Shown piece after piece: positions 1-7,023 of a stretch of DNA of 13,128 nucleotides (position 1 is its first letter; each line of letters begins with the position of its first letter). The notes beneath the pieces are model-generated. The model did no database searches and had not been told where the DNA came from. It saw nothing but the letters and a program-made list of their open reading frames with translations. Source of the DNA: Bacillota bacterium. GTDB taxonomy: Bacteria > Bacillota > Limnochordia > Darwinibacteriales > Darwinibacteriaceae. Made by a program: the position numbers and the translations under genes. Location: positions 1 to 13,128 of the forward strand of contig JAAYSR010000190.1 in NCBI GenBank assembly GCA_012518325.1. Direction: 5' to 3'.

Positions 1-444
1 AGCGGCGGACGTACCGAAAACTCCGAACATTATTGGAGCCAGGCTCTGCCCTACTTGCGGTCGGTTGAGGACCCCTTCAGCGTAAACTCGCCCCATTACT
101 ACTCCACTGCCACCATTCAGCTGAGCAATCTAGCTCAACTGCTGGAAGTGTCCAATGTGAAGAACTTCAAGGTAGTGGAGCGCTATCCCTCAGGGAGGGT
201 AAAGACGGTGGAGGTCGACGAGAAGTGGTTTAGCGGGCGGGAAATCAGGCAGCGCCTGTCTCTGCGCTCCACCTGGTTTACTGCAGAGATTATCGGCAAT
301 GAGATGGTCTTTTCTGTTTGGGGCTATGGGCACGGAGTGGGAATGAGCCAGTACGGGGCTCAGGAAATGGCGCTGAAAGGGTATGATTATGCGGAAATCC
401 TCCAATACTACTACCGGGGAATAGATTTGAAAGAGGCTTACTGA
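1..444 (+). CDS. SpoIID/LytB-domain protein, C-terminal part (5' end outside window)
   Basis: Frame 1 is open from the first base, so the gene starts upstream; 147 residues are visible. It begins SGGRTENSEHYW and ends with GHGVGMSQYGAQEMALKGY, then an ILQYYYRGIDL-type tail. These are hallmark motifs of the C-terminal half of the SpoIID/LytB family (stage II sporulation protein D). SpoIID is a lytic transglycosylase that, with SpoIIP and SpoIIM, remodels septal peptidoglycan during engulfment. The catalytic glutamate of SpoIID lies in the N-terminal part and is not visible. In B. subtilis spoIID is not next to maf, and Clostridia carry several SpoIID/LytB paralogues, so this may be a paralogue rather than SpoIID itself. 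The family call is firm; the exact symbol is not. The next gene starts 19 bases after its stop. Confidence 0.88.
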   Translation, partial: SGGRTENSEHYWSQALPYLRSVEDPFSVNSPHYYSTATIQLSNLAQLLEVSNVKNFKVVERYPSGRVKTVEVDEKWFSGREIRQRLSLRSTWFTAEIIGNEMVFSVWGYGHGVGMSQYGAQEMALKGYDYAEILQYYYRGIDLKEAY

Positions 445-458
445 CCCGGATTGGAGGG
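398..458 (+). promoter_or_regulatory. Long-loop pairing over the ribosome binding site of the 63-codon gene
   Basis: TCCTCCAAT at 398-406, inside the end of the SpoIID-type gene, can pair with ATTGGAGGG at 450-458 (eight Watson-Crick pairs plus one G-T). This covers the Shine-Dalgarno sequence of the gene starting at 464. The loop is 43 bases. Ribosomes translating the upstream gene would disrupt the pairing, so it could couple translation of the two genes. Chance is possible because a CCTCC string is all that is needed. Confidence 0.25.
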
Positions 459-463
459 GAAAG

Positions 464-655
464 GTGAACCACGATCTAAAGCGCCGCAAGTTCGACCTTG
501 AAAACCAGCTGCCGCGGCCGTGGGATTTTGCCCATGCACATTACAGGCATCTTGATGGCTGGGAGATTAACAAAAACAGGATCTGGCGAGATAAATATCT
601 GTTGGAAGTGGGGAAAGAGCTTGGCAGTACCACGCTGCCCCACTGGGAACGTTAA
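464..655 (+). CDS. Small hypothetical protein, 63 residues
   Basis: I do not recognise this protein. It has a GTG start with a strong ribosome binding site (GGAGGGG at 453-459, four bases before the start). It follows the SpoIID-type gene by 19 bases and stops four bases before a clean intrinsic terminator, so it looks like the last gene of that transcript. The product is soluble, strongly charged (many Arg, Lys, Asp, Glu and His) and contains four Trp, in the contexts PWDF, DGWE, IWRD and PHWE. There is no signal peptide, membrane segment or cysteine. Placement behind a SpoIID-family gene allows a sporulation role, but that is inference only. Another frame over the same stretch (498-707) lacks a comparable ribosome binding site and reads through the terminator, so the 464 frame is preferred. 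Confidence 0.6.
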   Translation: MNHDLKRRKFDLENQLPRPWDFAHAHYRHLDGWEINKNRIWRDKYLLEVGKELGSTTLPHWER

Positions 656-658
656 GGC

Positions 659-685
659 AGAGAGTCCATGGGGACTCTCTTTTTT
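659..685 (+). terminator. Intrinsic (rho-independent) terminator
   Basis: A perfect nine-base-pair stem, AGAGAGTCC (659-667) with GGACTCTCT (672-680), closes a four-base ATGG loop and is followed directly by a T run (680-685). It lies four bases after the stop of the 63-codon gene and before maf, separating the SpoIID-side transcript from the maf-radC-mre block. Confidence 0.9.
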
Positions 686-695
686 GAGAAGGGAA

Positions 696-724
696 TTGGC
701 AGGCTAGGGTGAATATCTTACATA
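696..724 (+). promoter_or_regulatory. Candidate sigma-A-type promoter for maf
   Basis: TTGGCA at 696-701 matches the TTGACA -35 consensus at five of six bases. It lies just after the terminator. A 17-base spacer leads to TACATA (719-724), a weak -10. Transcription would start near 730, between the two candidate maf start codons, giving a short leader for the ATG at 751. A promoter is expected here because the terminator ends the preceding transcript, but the -10 is poor. Confidence 0.35.
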
Positions 725-750
725 GCGACAGTAAGGTGGAATCAATTTCT

Positions 751-1323
751 ATGAATCTAATTCTGGCATCTCAGTCACCTCGGCGCAAGGCGCTGCTCGA
801 ACAGTTCGGCCTCGCCTTTTCAGTGCAGGTACTGCCCCACACGGAAAGAGATCAGGGTGACCCCGACAGTGTTGCCTGTTCCAATGCTTCCGGCAAGGCT
901 GTGCCGGTCAGTTTGGCAAACCGGGACTGCCTGGTGCTTGGCGCCGATACCATTGTGACCCTTGACGGTCACATTTTAGGTAAACCGGAAAGTGCTGATG
1001 AAGCCTGTGACATGCTGCGCTTTTTGAGCGGCCGCGAACATAAGGTAACCACCTGGGTTGTGCTCTGTGTGAACGGACAGGTAGAGCGCAGTTTCAGCGA
1101 AACAACTAAAGTGAAGTTTCGTGAGCTGGATGATGATGAGATCCAAGCCTACATAGCCACCGGCGAACCCTACGATAAGGCCGGCGGATACGGCATTCAG
1201 GGGTATGGCGGACTACTTGTGGAAAGCATAAAAGGTTGTTATTATAATGTAGTAGGGTTGCCCATGCCGAGTCTGGCCCAGCATTTGAGATCCTTCGGCA
1301 TAGAGGTGTTTCCCTCAAGATAG
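751..1323 (+). CDS. maf: Maf-family nucleotide pyrophosphatase
   Basis: Maf proteins hydrolyse canonical and modified nucleoside triphosphates to monophosphates; in B. subtilis Maf overproduction blocks septation and the gene sits just before radC-mreB. The product has the family signature in order: ASQSPRR at residues 6-12, then GADTIVTLDG, LGKP, SGREHKVTT, YIATGEPYDKAGGYGIQG and YYNVVGLP. The ATG at 751 is chosen because the protein then starts MNLILASQSPRR, the usual Maf N-terminus, has AAGGTGG at 735-741, and is 190 residues, about family length. A GTG at 709 in the same frame would add 14 residues but has a poorer ribosome binding site and probably lies outside the transcript. The segment after LPHTERD (about residues 29-55) fits the family less well than the rest, but the expected lysine is kept in ASGKA. 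Confidence 0.93.
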   Translation: MNLILASQSPRRKALLEQFGLAFSVQVLPHTERDQGDPDSVACSNASGKAVPVSLANRDCLVLGADTIVTLDGHILGKPESADEACDMLRFLSGREHKVTTWVVLCVNGQVERSFSETTKVKFRELDDDEIQAYIATGEPYDKAGGYGIQGYGGLLVESIKGCYYNVVGLPMPSLAQHLRSFGIEVFPSR

Positions 1324-1326
1324 GCT

Positions 1327-1355
1327 TCCTTTGCCCGCCCAGGGATGGGAAAGGA
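1327..1355 (+). promoter_or_regulatory. Hairpin covering the radC ribosome binding site
   Basis: TCCTTTGCCC (1327-1336) can pair with GGGAAAGGA (1347-1355), giving nine pairs with one bulged G at 1333 and a ten-base loop. The right arm contains most of the AAGGAG Shine-Dalgarno sequence of radC (1351-1356). The left arm starts four bases after the maf stop codon, so a ribosome finishing maf would melt it. This is the expected geometry for translational coupling of radC to maf. The pairing is seen in the sequence; the function is inferred. Confidence 0.4.
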
Positions 1356-1362
1356 GCAGAAT

Positions 1363-2049
1363 TTGACAACAGCAATTAGAATGAAAGACGTACCTAAAGA
1401 AGAACGTCCTAGAGAACGATTGATCCGTCACGGAGCTGAGCGCCTGGCCAACAGGGAGCTTCTGGCTATTCTGCTGCGAACCGGAAATCGAAATGAATCT
1501 GCCCTCATGTTGGCTGATAGGCTGTTATCCCGGTTTGGCTCACTGCCGGAACTGGCCCAGACAAGCTATGAAGAGCTGCTTTCCGTCAAAGGCATCGGAC
1601 CTGCCAAAGCCGCGGATATTCTTGCCGCCTTTGAACTGGCCAAGCGTCTGGGCGAGTCCCGCATGGAATTCGAAGGCATCATCAGCAATCCTCAAGATGC
1701 CGCCCAGCTGGTCCTGGGCGAGCTGAGCCATGCAGACAAGGAACACTTCATGATTATCATGCTGAACACCAAGCACCGTGTAATTGCCAAAAAGGTTGTC
1801 TCAATCGGGCATTTGCACGCCTCACTGGTACACCCCCGGGAGATGTTTAAAGAAGCAATAAAAAGGAGCAGTGCCGCGGTTATTCTAGTGCACAACCATC
1901 CCAGCGGCGATCTGACTCCCAGCAGGGATGACATTACAACAACCGAGCGGCTGCGTGATGTAGGAGAAATGCTAGGCATTGAAGTGCTGGATCACATTAT
2001 TGTCGGGAATAACAATTATCTGAGCTTTCGCGAACAAGGACTGCTATAG
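1363..2049 (+). CDS. radC: RadC family JAB-domain protein
   Basis: The product has 228 residues. An N-terminal helix-hairpin-helix region includes DVPKEERPRERLIRHGAERL and VKGIGPAKAADILAAF. A C-terminal JAB/MPN domain carries the HxHx10D metal signature: H177, H179 and D190 within HNHPSGDLTPSRDD. RadC was once linked to DNA repair, but that role was not upheld and its biochemical function remains unsettled; homologues occur in mobile elements, whereas this copy sits in the conserved maf-radC-mreB position. I place the start at TTG 1363 because AAGGAG (1351-1356) ends six bases before it. An in-frame ATG at 1345 would add six residues but has no convincing ribosome binding site, and the true site would then fall inside the gene. 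With the TTG start the length is close to that of B. subtilis RadC. Confidence 0.93.
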   Translation: MTTAIRMKDVPKEERPRERLIRHGAERLANRELLAILLRTGNRNESALMLADRLLSRFGSLPELAQTSYEELLSVKGIGPAKAADILAAFELAKRLGESRMEFEGIISNPQDAAQLVLGELSHADKEHFMIIMLNTKHRVIAKKVVSIGHLHASLVHPREMFKEAIKRSSAAVILVHNHPSGDLTPSRDDITTTERLRDVGEMLGIEVLDHIIVGNNNYLSFREQGLL

Positions 2050-2069
2050 AAAAAGGAAGGGGAAACTTT

Positions 2070-3095
2070 ATGTTCAGGCGTTTTGGTAAAAATATAGGGA
2101 TTGATCTTGGCACTGCCAATACACTCGTCTTGGTAGAAGGACGCGGGATCGTCATTAACGAACCCTCAGTGGTGGCTATTGACAGAGATACGAATGAGAT
2201 TTTTGCAGTAGGTAACAAGGCCAAGGAGATGGTGGGCCGAACCCCTGGAAACATTGTAGCAATTCGTCCCCTCAAGGACGGGGTTATTGCTGATTTTGAA
2301 GTCACCGAACGCCTGCTCCGGGATTTCCTGAACAAAGCGACCCGCCGCTCCCGGCTGAGAAGGCCCCGTGTGATTATTTCCGTGCCTTCTGGAGTCACTG
2401 AAGTGGAGAAGCGCGCGGTCATTGACGCTGCCCTCTCTGCGGGGGCTAAGGATGCCCGGGTTATTGAAGAGCCGATGGCAGCAGCAATCGGGGCCGGGCT
2501 GCCTGTCCAGGAACCAACCGGCACTATGATTGTGGACATCGGGGGAGGGACCACTGAAGTCGCGGTAATTTCCCTTGGAGGCATTGTGTCGCAGCGCTCC
2601 ATTCGTGTAGCCGGAGATGAAATGGATGATTCCATCATTCACTATATCCGCAGAGCCTACAATCTCCTCATTGGTGAAAGGACAGCTGAGACAATCAAGT
2701 CGGAAATCGGCTATGCCCATATCGACGGCAAGGAAGAGCTGAACATGGAGATCAGGGGCAGAGATCTGGTCAGCGGCCTGCCCAAGACGGTAACCGTCTC
2801 TTCCACCGAGATTCATCAGGCATTGGTTGAACCGATTCAGGCGATAGTTGATGCCGTCAAAGTGACCCTGGAGCACACCCCGCCGGAGTTGGCCGCGGAT
2901 ATTATGGACCGGGGAATCATGATGGCCGGCGGGGGATCATTGCTGAACGGCCTGGATGAACTTCTGATGAGGGAAACCGGAATGCCGGTGCACATAGCTG
3001 AGCGCCCGCTGACGGCTGTTGTAGAAGGAACCGGGGAGGCCCTCCGCCATTTTGACCTGCTGCAGCGAATTATGCTGGGACCAAGACGCTACTAG
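2070..3095 (+). CDS. mreB: Rod shape-determining actin homologue MreB
   Basis: MreB is the bacterial actin that forms short membrane-bound filaments directing lateral peptidoglycan synthesis. The product has 341 residues, family length. It starts at ATG 2070 behind AAGGAAGGGG (2053-2062). ATPase landmarks are in place: phosphate-1 loop GIDLGTANTLV near residues 10-20, RPRVIISVPSGVTEVEKRAV, EEPMAAAIGAGLPV, phosphate-2 loop VDIGGGTTEVAVIS starting at residue 155, and the adenosine motif MMAGGGSLLNGLDELL near 287-302. The N-terminal FRRFGKNIG stretch is typical of Gram-positive MreB. It is followed by mreC and mreD in the same direction, as in nearly all rod-shaped bacteria. Two long antisense frames over it have no plausible starts or protein features. 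Confidence 0.98.
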   Translation: MFRRFGKNIGIDLGTANTLVLVEGRGIVINEPSVVAIDRDTNEIFAVGNKAKEMVGRTPGNIVAIRPLKDGVIADFEVTERLLRDFLNKATRRSRLRRPRVIISVPSGVTEVEKRAVIDAALSAGAKDARVIEEPMAAAIGAGLPVQEPTGTMIVDIGGGTTEVAVISLGGIVSQRSIRVAGDEMDDSIIHYIRRAYNLLIGERTAETIKSEIGYAHIDGKEELNMEIRGRDLVSGLPKTVTVSSTEIHQALVEPIQAIVDAVKVTLEHTPPELAADIMDRGIMMAGGGSLLNGLDELLMRETGMPVHIAERPLTAVVEGTGEALRHFDLLQRIMLGPRRY

Positions 3096-3130
3096 ATACA
3101 GTCGAGCCAAGGATGGGGTGGTGAAGAATA

Positions 3131-3958
3131 GTGCTGGATCGCCTGCTGCGCTGGAAAATTCCATTGATCATTGTCTTAGTTCTCATATTGGTAGGTACCA
3201 TCCATAACACATCCGTACCACGTCCCGACATTAGCAGGCTGGAAGGCTTGTGGCGCGATGTTCTGTCGCCCTTTCAATGGCTCTTTAGCAGGATTGCCGG
3301 ATTTTTCCAGAACCAGTTTGCCGAGATCAACCGCTGGCGTGGATTGAAGGCCCGCAATGATGAGCTGGAAGCCCGGGTAGCACAGCTTGAGGAAGAAGTG
3401 CTCAGGCTGCGCAACTATCGCCGGGAGAATGAGTGGCTCCGAGAAGCCCTGGACTTTCGCGAGGAAGGAAATCATGACCTCCTCGTAGCAGAAGTGATAG
3501 GTCGTTCGCCAAGCAATTGGGAGAGCACCATCATTGTCAACAAGGGACAGGCACACGGCGTTACCAGCGGGATGGCAGTAGTGACCCAGGCCGGTGTTGT
3601 GGGCACAATAATAAACAGCTCGCGGCATACCAGTACAGTGCTGCTTATAGTAGACGCCCAGAGTGCCACCGGCGGCCTTGTCCAGTCCACAGGAGATTTG
3701 GTGTTGGTTGAGGGCGGGCAGATGGGTCAAAGGACTCTGCTGGCCAAACCCTTGAGCAGAGACACCGTTGTGGAGGTGGGGGATGTCATCGTCACCTCCG
3801 GTCTGAGCAGGATCTATCCGAAAAACCTGCCCATTGGCGAAGTGGTTGCGGTGGAGCCGCGCCAGTATGATCTATCTTTTGCCGCCATTGTCGAGCCCTT
3901 TGTTGACTTCACCCGGCTGGAGTATGTCCTGATTGTCATGCCCCAGGAGGAGAGTTGA
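3131..3958 (+). CDS. mreC: Rod shape-determining protein MreC
   Basis: MreC links the cytoplasmic MreB filament to extracytoplasmic wall enzymes, notably PBP2. The product has 275 residues. A short basic N-terminus (LDRLLRWK) precedes one membrane helix (IPLIIVLVLILVGTI, about residues 9-24). A coiled coil follows (about residues 63-98, with repeated ELEARVAQLEEEVLRLR-type heptads). The C-terminal beta-barrel domain contains VIGRSPSNWESTIIVNKG, GMAVVTQAGVVGTI, LLIVDAQSATGG, VIVTSGLSRIYPKNLPIGEV and a terminal LEYVLIVMP. The start is GTG at 3131, 35 bases after mreB; the purine-rich GGATGGGGTGGTGAAG just upstream serves as ribosome binding site. All parts of the family are present and nothing looks broken. 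Confidence 0.96.
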   Translation: MLDRLLRWKIPLIIVLVLILVGTIHNTSVPRPDISRLEGLWRDVLSPFQWLFSRIAGFFQNQFAEINRWRGLKARNDELEARVAQLEEEVLRLRNYRRENEWLREALDFREEGNHDLLVAEVIGRSPSNWESTIIVNKGQAHGVTSGMAVVTQAGVVGTIINSSRHTSTVLLIVDAQSATGGLVQSTGDLVLVEGGQMGQRTLLAKPLSRDTVVEVGDVIVTSGLSRIYPKNLPIGEVVAVEPRQYDLSFAAIVEPFVDFTRLEYVLIVMPQEES

Positions 3959-3959
3959 C

Positions 3960-4469
3960 ATGAAGTATGCGGGCTACGGATTAATCATCATCCTGGCATT
4001 GGCACTGCAGACAACCCTGCCCAAACTGGCCTTTGTTGGAGCGCAGCCGGAATTTGTGCTTCTGTTGACCCTGATCTTCGCCATGTTTGAAGAACTGAGA
4101 GGAGCCAAGGGCTTTGCCTTCGCCGGAGGCTTGCTCCAGGACTTGCTGGTGGGCAGGTTTATCGGTTTATATGCCGGAACATATCTGCTGATGGCTGTCC
4201 TGATGTCCTTTGTGACGCAGCGGCTGTATAAAGAAAACTTTTTAGTTCGTTTCTTTGCGATCTTTCTGGGAACAGTCCTTGGACAAGTCCTGTACTTGTT
4301 TGGCGCTGCTTCTTTTGGCTTTTCTGGAGCCTGGTCCTGGCCCACTTGGTCGGCGGTACTCGGCACAGGTCTGGTTAACGGATTGGTGGGGATGTTCCTG
4401 TACCGTCCTCTGGCTGCCGTTAACAGGCGCCTGATTTACTTACATGAGTTGTTGAAAAGAACGGGGTGA
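3960..4469 (+). CDS. mreD: Rod shape-determining membrane protein MreD
   Basis: MreD is the integral membrane partner of MreC in the elongasome. The product has 169 residues and is hydrophobic almost throughout, with about five membrane segments. Family-like stretches include LALQTTLPKLAFVGAQPEFVLLL near the N-terminus and FAGGLLQDLLVGRFIGLYAGTYLLMA, which matches the conserved G-x-x-x-D region of MreD. I choose ATG 3960: AGGAGGAG at 3945-3952 lies seven bases upstream and the gene then follows the mreC stop by one base. An earlier in-frame start at 3933 would overlap mreC and place hydrophilic residues (SCPRRRVD) before the first membrane segment. The mreD stop lies four bases before the next start, indicating tight co-translation with the PBP gene. 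Confidence 0.93.
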   Translation: MKYAGYGLIIILALALQTTLPKLAFVGAQPEFVLLLTLIFAMFEELRGAKGFAFAGGLLQDLLVGRFIGLYAGTYLLMAVLMSFVTQRLYKENFLVRFFAIFLGTVLGQVLYLFGAASFGFSGAWSWPTWSAVLGTGLVNGLVGMFLYRPLAAVNRRLIYLHELLKRTG

Positions 4470-4473
4470 CGTA

Positions 4474-6300
4474 ATGGAGGAGAAGGGTACGGAAAAACGT
4501 CTTTTCGTTCTTTTTGCTATTGTGTTGCTGTGTACAGTGGTATTAGTCGGCAGGCTGTGGTATTTGCAGCTGGCCAGGGGCGATCACTATGCCCGGCTGG
4601 CTGACGGCAACCGCATGCGCCAGTTGCGTCTGATTCCCCCCCGGGGTGAAATCCATGATCGCAAGGGGGAGGTATTGGTGCGCAGCAAGCCTGCCTTTAC
4701 GGTATCTGTTGTCCCTGGAGGCCTGGGGCAGAGTAACGAAACCAGTCTCGAACTGCTTTGTGAGCTGCTGGACCTGACCAGGGAAGAGCTGGAAGAGGCC
4801 CTGGAAAAGGGCAGGGGGTTTCCCTATGAGCCGGTCCGCATTAAACAGGATGTGGATCCCGAAACGGTGATTGCCATCGAAGAAAACCGCATTAACCTGC
4901 AAGGGATCTTTATTGAAGAGGAGCCGGTGCGGGAGTATCTCTACGGGGAGCTCGCCTCCCACGTTGTGGGCTACATGGGGATTATTAACGCCTCCGAACT
5001 GCAGCGTTACGGCCCTACATACCGCGGCAGCGACTTGGTAGGAAAGAGCGGCATTGAACACACCTATGAAGAACTGCTGCGGGGCGAAATCGGTGCGTTG
5101 ACTGTAGAGGTGAACGCCCTCAACAGACCCATTCGAACCGTTAATGTGGTAGAACCTGTTCCGGGACACAATATCGTTCTGACCATTGATTCTGAACTGC
5201 AGGCGGTGGCAGAGGCTGCTTTTTATGAACATATTCTCACGCTGGAGGACAGTCCGGGGACCCAGACAGGAGCTATTTTAGCGCTGAATCCTCAGACCGG
5301 TGAGATTCTGGTTATGGCCAGCATGCCGGGCTTTAACCCTGAAAACCTAATCGACCAGTCACTGCGCAACTCATATTACACCGAACTGAGCAGGGATCAA
5401 AAGCGGCCGTTTTTCAACCGTGTCACCCAGGCACTCTTCGGTCCCGGGTCCACGTTCAAGCCCATTACTGCCCTGGCCATCTTAGAGGAAGGGGTTATGG
5501 CGGCCAATGAACGGTTCAATGCCACCGGCACCAGCCAATACGGGGTGAAAGACTGGGTTATCAACAGCGGACTGGCCCCCTTTGGCATGATCGACATGCA
5601 TGGCGCCCTGGGTATGTCCAGTAATCACTACTTTGCAGATAACGGAGCGAAGGTCGGTATTGACCGTCTCTCTGAGTGGATGAGAGCCCTTGGCTTTGGA
5701 GCGCCTACCGGCCTCAACCTCTATCCAGGTGAAGCCAGCGGTTTGGTGCCCAGCCGAGAGTGGAAGAAGCAGAACTTTGCCGATCGTGCGGTTTCAGAGC
5801 AGAACTGGTACCCCTCTGACACTGAGCAGATTTCCATCGGACAGGGATTTCACCAGATGACGCTGATCCAGTTGGCTCAGGCCTATGCCGCCATTGCCAA
5901 CCAAGGCATTATCTATACCCCGCAGATTGTTAAAGAGATTGTGGCCCCCGACGGCACGGTGGTTTTTCGGGTTCAGCCGGAAGTTGCTTATAAGGTCGAG
6001 GCATCCCAGACCACTTGGGACGCCTTGCGGGAAGTAATGGCAGCCCCGATTGTGCATCCTAGGGGCACCGCCAGGAGAGTGATGGAAGGCTTTCCATACT
6101 CCATGGCAGGGAAAACAGGGACCTGGGAAGTGCCGGGCAAGATATCCAACGGCCTTTATGTAGGCTATGCCCCTCTGGAGGATCCCGAAATATTGGTTGC
6201 AGTGGTAGTGGAGCAAGGGGGCGGAGGTTCTTCTGCTGCCGCTCCGATTGCCAGAAAGATTCTTGACGCCTACTTTGGACTCACAGCTCCTTCAGAATAA
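4474..6300 (+). CDS. mrdA: Penicillin-binding protein 2 (class B transpeptidase, elongasome)
   Basis: This is a monofunctional DD-transpeptidase that cross-links lateral-wall peptidoglycan with a RodA-type polymerase. The 608-residue product has a short cytoplasmic tail and one membrane anchor (about residues 10-30, FVLFAIVLLCTVVLVGRLWYLQL). A PBP dimerisation (pedestal) domain follows, with PPRGEIHDRKGEVLV near residue 54 and RGSDLVGKSGIEHTYEELLRG. The transpeptidase domain holds all three catalytic motifs: STFK with nucleophile S326 and K329, SSN at 382-384, and KTG at 547-549. Its place after mreBCD marks it as MrdA/PBP2 rather than a divisome or sporulation PBP. The rodA gene that often accompanies mrdA in Gram-negative bacteria is not here; minC follows after 66 bases. 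The start ATG 4474 has GGGGTGA at 4463-4469, overlapping the mreD stop. The exact subfamily name is slightly less certain than the enzyme class. Confidence 0.95.
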   Translation: MEEKGTEKRLFVLFAIVLLCTVVLVGRLWYLQLARGDHYARLADGNRMRQLRLIPPRGEIHDRKGEVLVRSKPAFTVSVVPGGLGQSNETSLELLCELLDLTREELEEALEKGRGFPYEPVRIKQDVDPETVIAIEENRINLQGIFIEEEPVREYLYGELASHVVGYMGIINASELQRYGPTYRGSDLVGKSGIEHTYEELLRGEIGALTVEVNALNRPIRTVNVVEPVPGHNIVLTIDSELQAVAEAAFYEHILTLEDSPGTQTGAILALNPQTGEILVMASMPGFNPENLIDQSLRNSYYTELSRDQKRPFFNRVTQALFGPGSTFKPITALAILEEGVMAANERFNATGTSQYGVKDWVINSGLAPFGMIDMHGALGMSSNHYFADNGAKVGIDRLSEWMRALGFGAPTGLNLYPGEASGLVPSREWKKQNFADRAVSEQNWYPSDTEQISIGQGFHQMTLIQLAQAYAAIANQGIIYTPQIVKEIVAPDGTVVFRVQPEVAYKVEASQTTWDALREVMAAPIVHPRGTARRVMEGFPYSMAGKTGTWEVPGKISNGLYVGYAPLEDPEILVAVVVEQGGGGSSAAAPIARKILDAYFGLTAPSE

Positions 6301-6366
6301 AGATGATGCAGGAGTCTCAAAGGTTTTGCAGAAGTAAAAGATGGTTAGGTAAGGAGTTGGCGGTGC

Positions 6367-7002
6367 ATGAACACAGAATTGTGCAGGATTAAAGGTACCC
6401 GCGAGGGACTTGTGATAACCATCAGTGAGGCAGATCAGTTCTCAGAAGTACTGAGTTCTTTAGATAGACAGCTGCAGGCATCCCAGAGTTTTTTCAGGGG
6501 AAGTTCAGCCAAAATCTATCTGGAGAAGGGGACAGTTACAGACAGTCAGATGGATGACATAGAGAGGCTGATTGGAGAGTACGGGATGCGGCTTAACCGC
6601 GAACCCCTGACCCGTCCCATGCCGCGGCCTCAGGCAGAACCTGCCGAGCAGGAAAGTCCAGAGGTTAGGGAAGACAATACCCTCTTGGTTCGGCGTACAA
6701 TCCGTTCGGGGCAGCGCCTGCATTACGATGGCAACGTGGTTGTCATGGGCGATGTGAACGCCGGCGCCGAGGTGATATGCACAGGAGATATCCTGGTACT
6801 TGGTGCATTAAGGGGTGTAGCTCATGCTGGAGCTGAGGGGAAAATTGATGCTACAGTATTTGCCTTCCGCCTCGAACCAACCCAACTGCGCATAGCCCAC
6901 GTCATTTCCAGGGCACCCGATGAAAAACTTCCCCAACCTTCAGGTCCGGAAATCGCCAGGGTTGTGGAAAACAGTATACAGCTTTCAGTTTACAACCACT
7001 AA
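6367..7002 (+). CDS. minC: Septum site-determining protein MinC
   Basis: MinC inhibits FtsZ polymerisation away from midcell and is brought to the membrane by MinD. The product has 211 residues. The N-terminal FtsZ-inhibiting domain spans about residues 1-85, followed by a proline-rich linker (TRPMPRPQAEPAEQ). The C-terminal beta-helix domain starts near residue 105, with RTIRSGQRLHYDGNVVVMGD, NAGAEVICTGDILVLGALRG, VAHAGAEG and ATVFAFRLEPTQLRI, the strong MinC signature used for MinD binding and dimerisation. The ATG at 6367 has AAGGAG at 6351-6356, ten bases upstream. The 66-base gap after the PBP gene shows no terminator and no convincing promoter, so readthrough from the mre genes is likely. 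Length is a little under B. subtilis MinC. Confidence 0.96.
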   Translation: MNTELCRIKGTREGLVITISEADQFSEVLSSLDRQLQASQSFFRGSSAKIYLEKGTVTDSQMDDIERLIGEYGMRLNREPLTRPMPRPQAEPAEQESPEVREDNTLLVRRTIRSGQRLHYDGNVVVMGDVNAGAEVICTGDILVLGALRGVAHAGAEGKIDATVFAFRLEPTQLRIAHVISRAPDEKLPQPSGPEIARVVENSIQLSVYNH

Positions 7003-7023
7003 CGGTTGAGGGAGGAGCTAGTT

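Noticed and set aside
498..707. Alternative + strand frame across the 63-codon gene
   Set aside because: It reads through the intrinsic terminator stem, lacks a good ribosome binding site and competes with the better-supported frame starting at 464.
1243..1248. Perfect TATAAT inside maf, as a possible promoter for radC-mreB
   Set aside because: The nearest -35-like element (TTGTGG, 1217-1222) is 20 bases away and there is no extended -10; the hexamer is explained by the Tyr-Tyr-Asn-Val codons.
1363..1368. TTGACA at the radC start as a -35 element
   Set aside because: It is the TTG start codon plus the second codon; no -10-like sequence follows at the right distance.
1997..2876. Two long antisense open frames over mreB (1997-2638 and 2166-2876, - strand)
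   Set aside because: They mirror a conserved mreB gene, have no credible ribosome binding sites, and encode low-complexity Ser/Thr/Arg-rich or unstructured sequence with no recognisable motif.
3955..3960. TTGACA at the mreC/mreD junction as a -35 element
   Set aside because: It is formed by the mreC stop and the base before the mreD start, and no -10 lies 16-18 bases downstream.
3176..6216. Antisense frames over mreC (3176-3730) and the PBP gene (4543-5232, 5794-6216)
   Set aside because: They are shadows of GC-skewed codon use in well-supported + strand genes; no family motif or start signal.
6301..6366. Promoter or terminator in the 66-base gap between the PBP gene and minC
   Set aside because: No stem with a T run, and no -35/-10 pair with acceptable match and spacing; only the minC ribosome binding site is supported.
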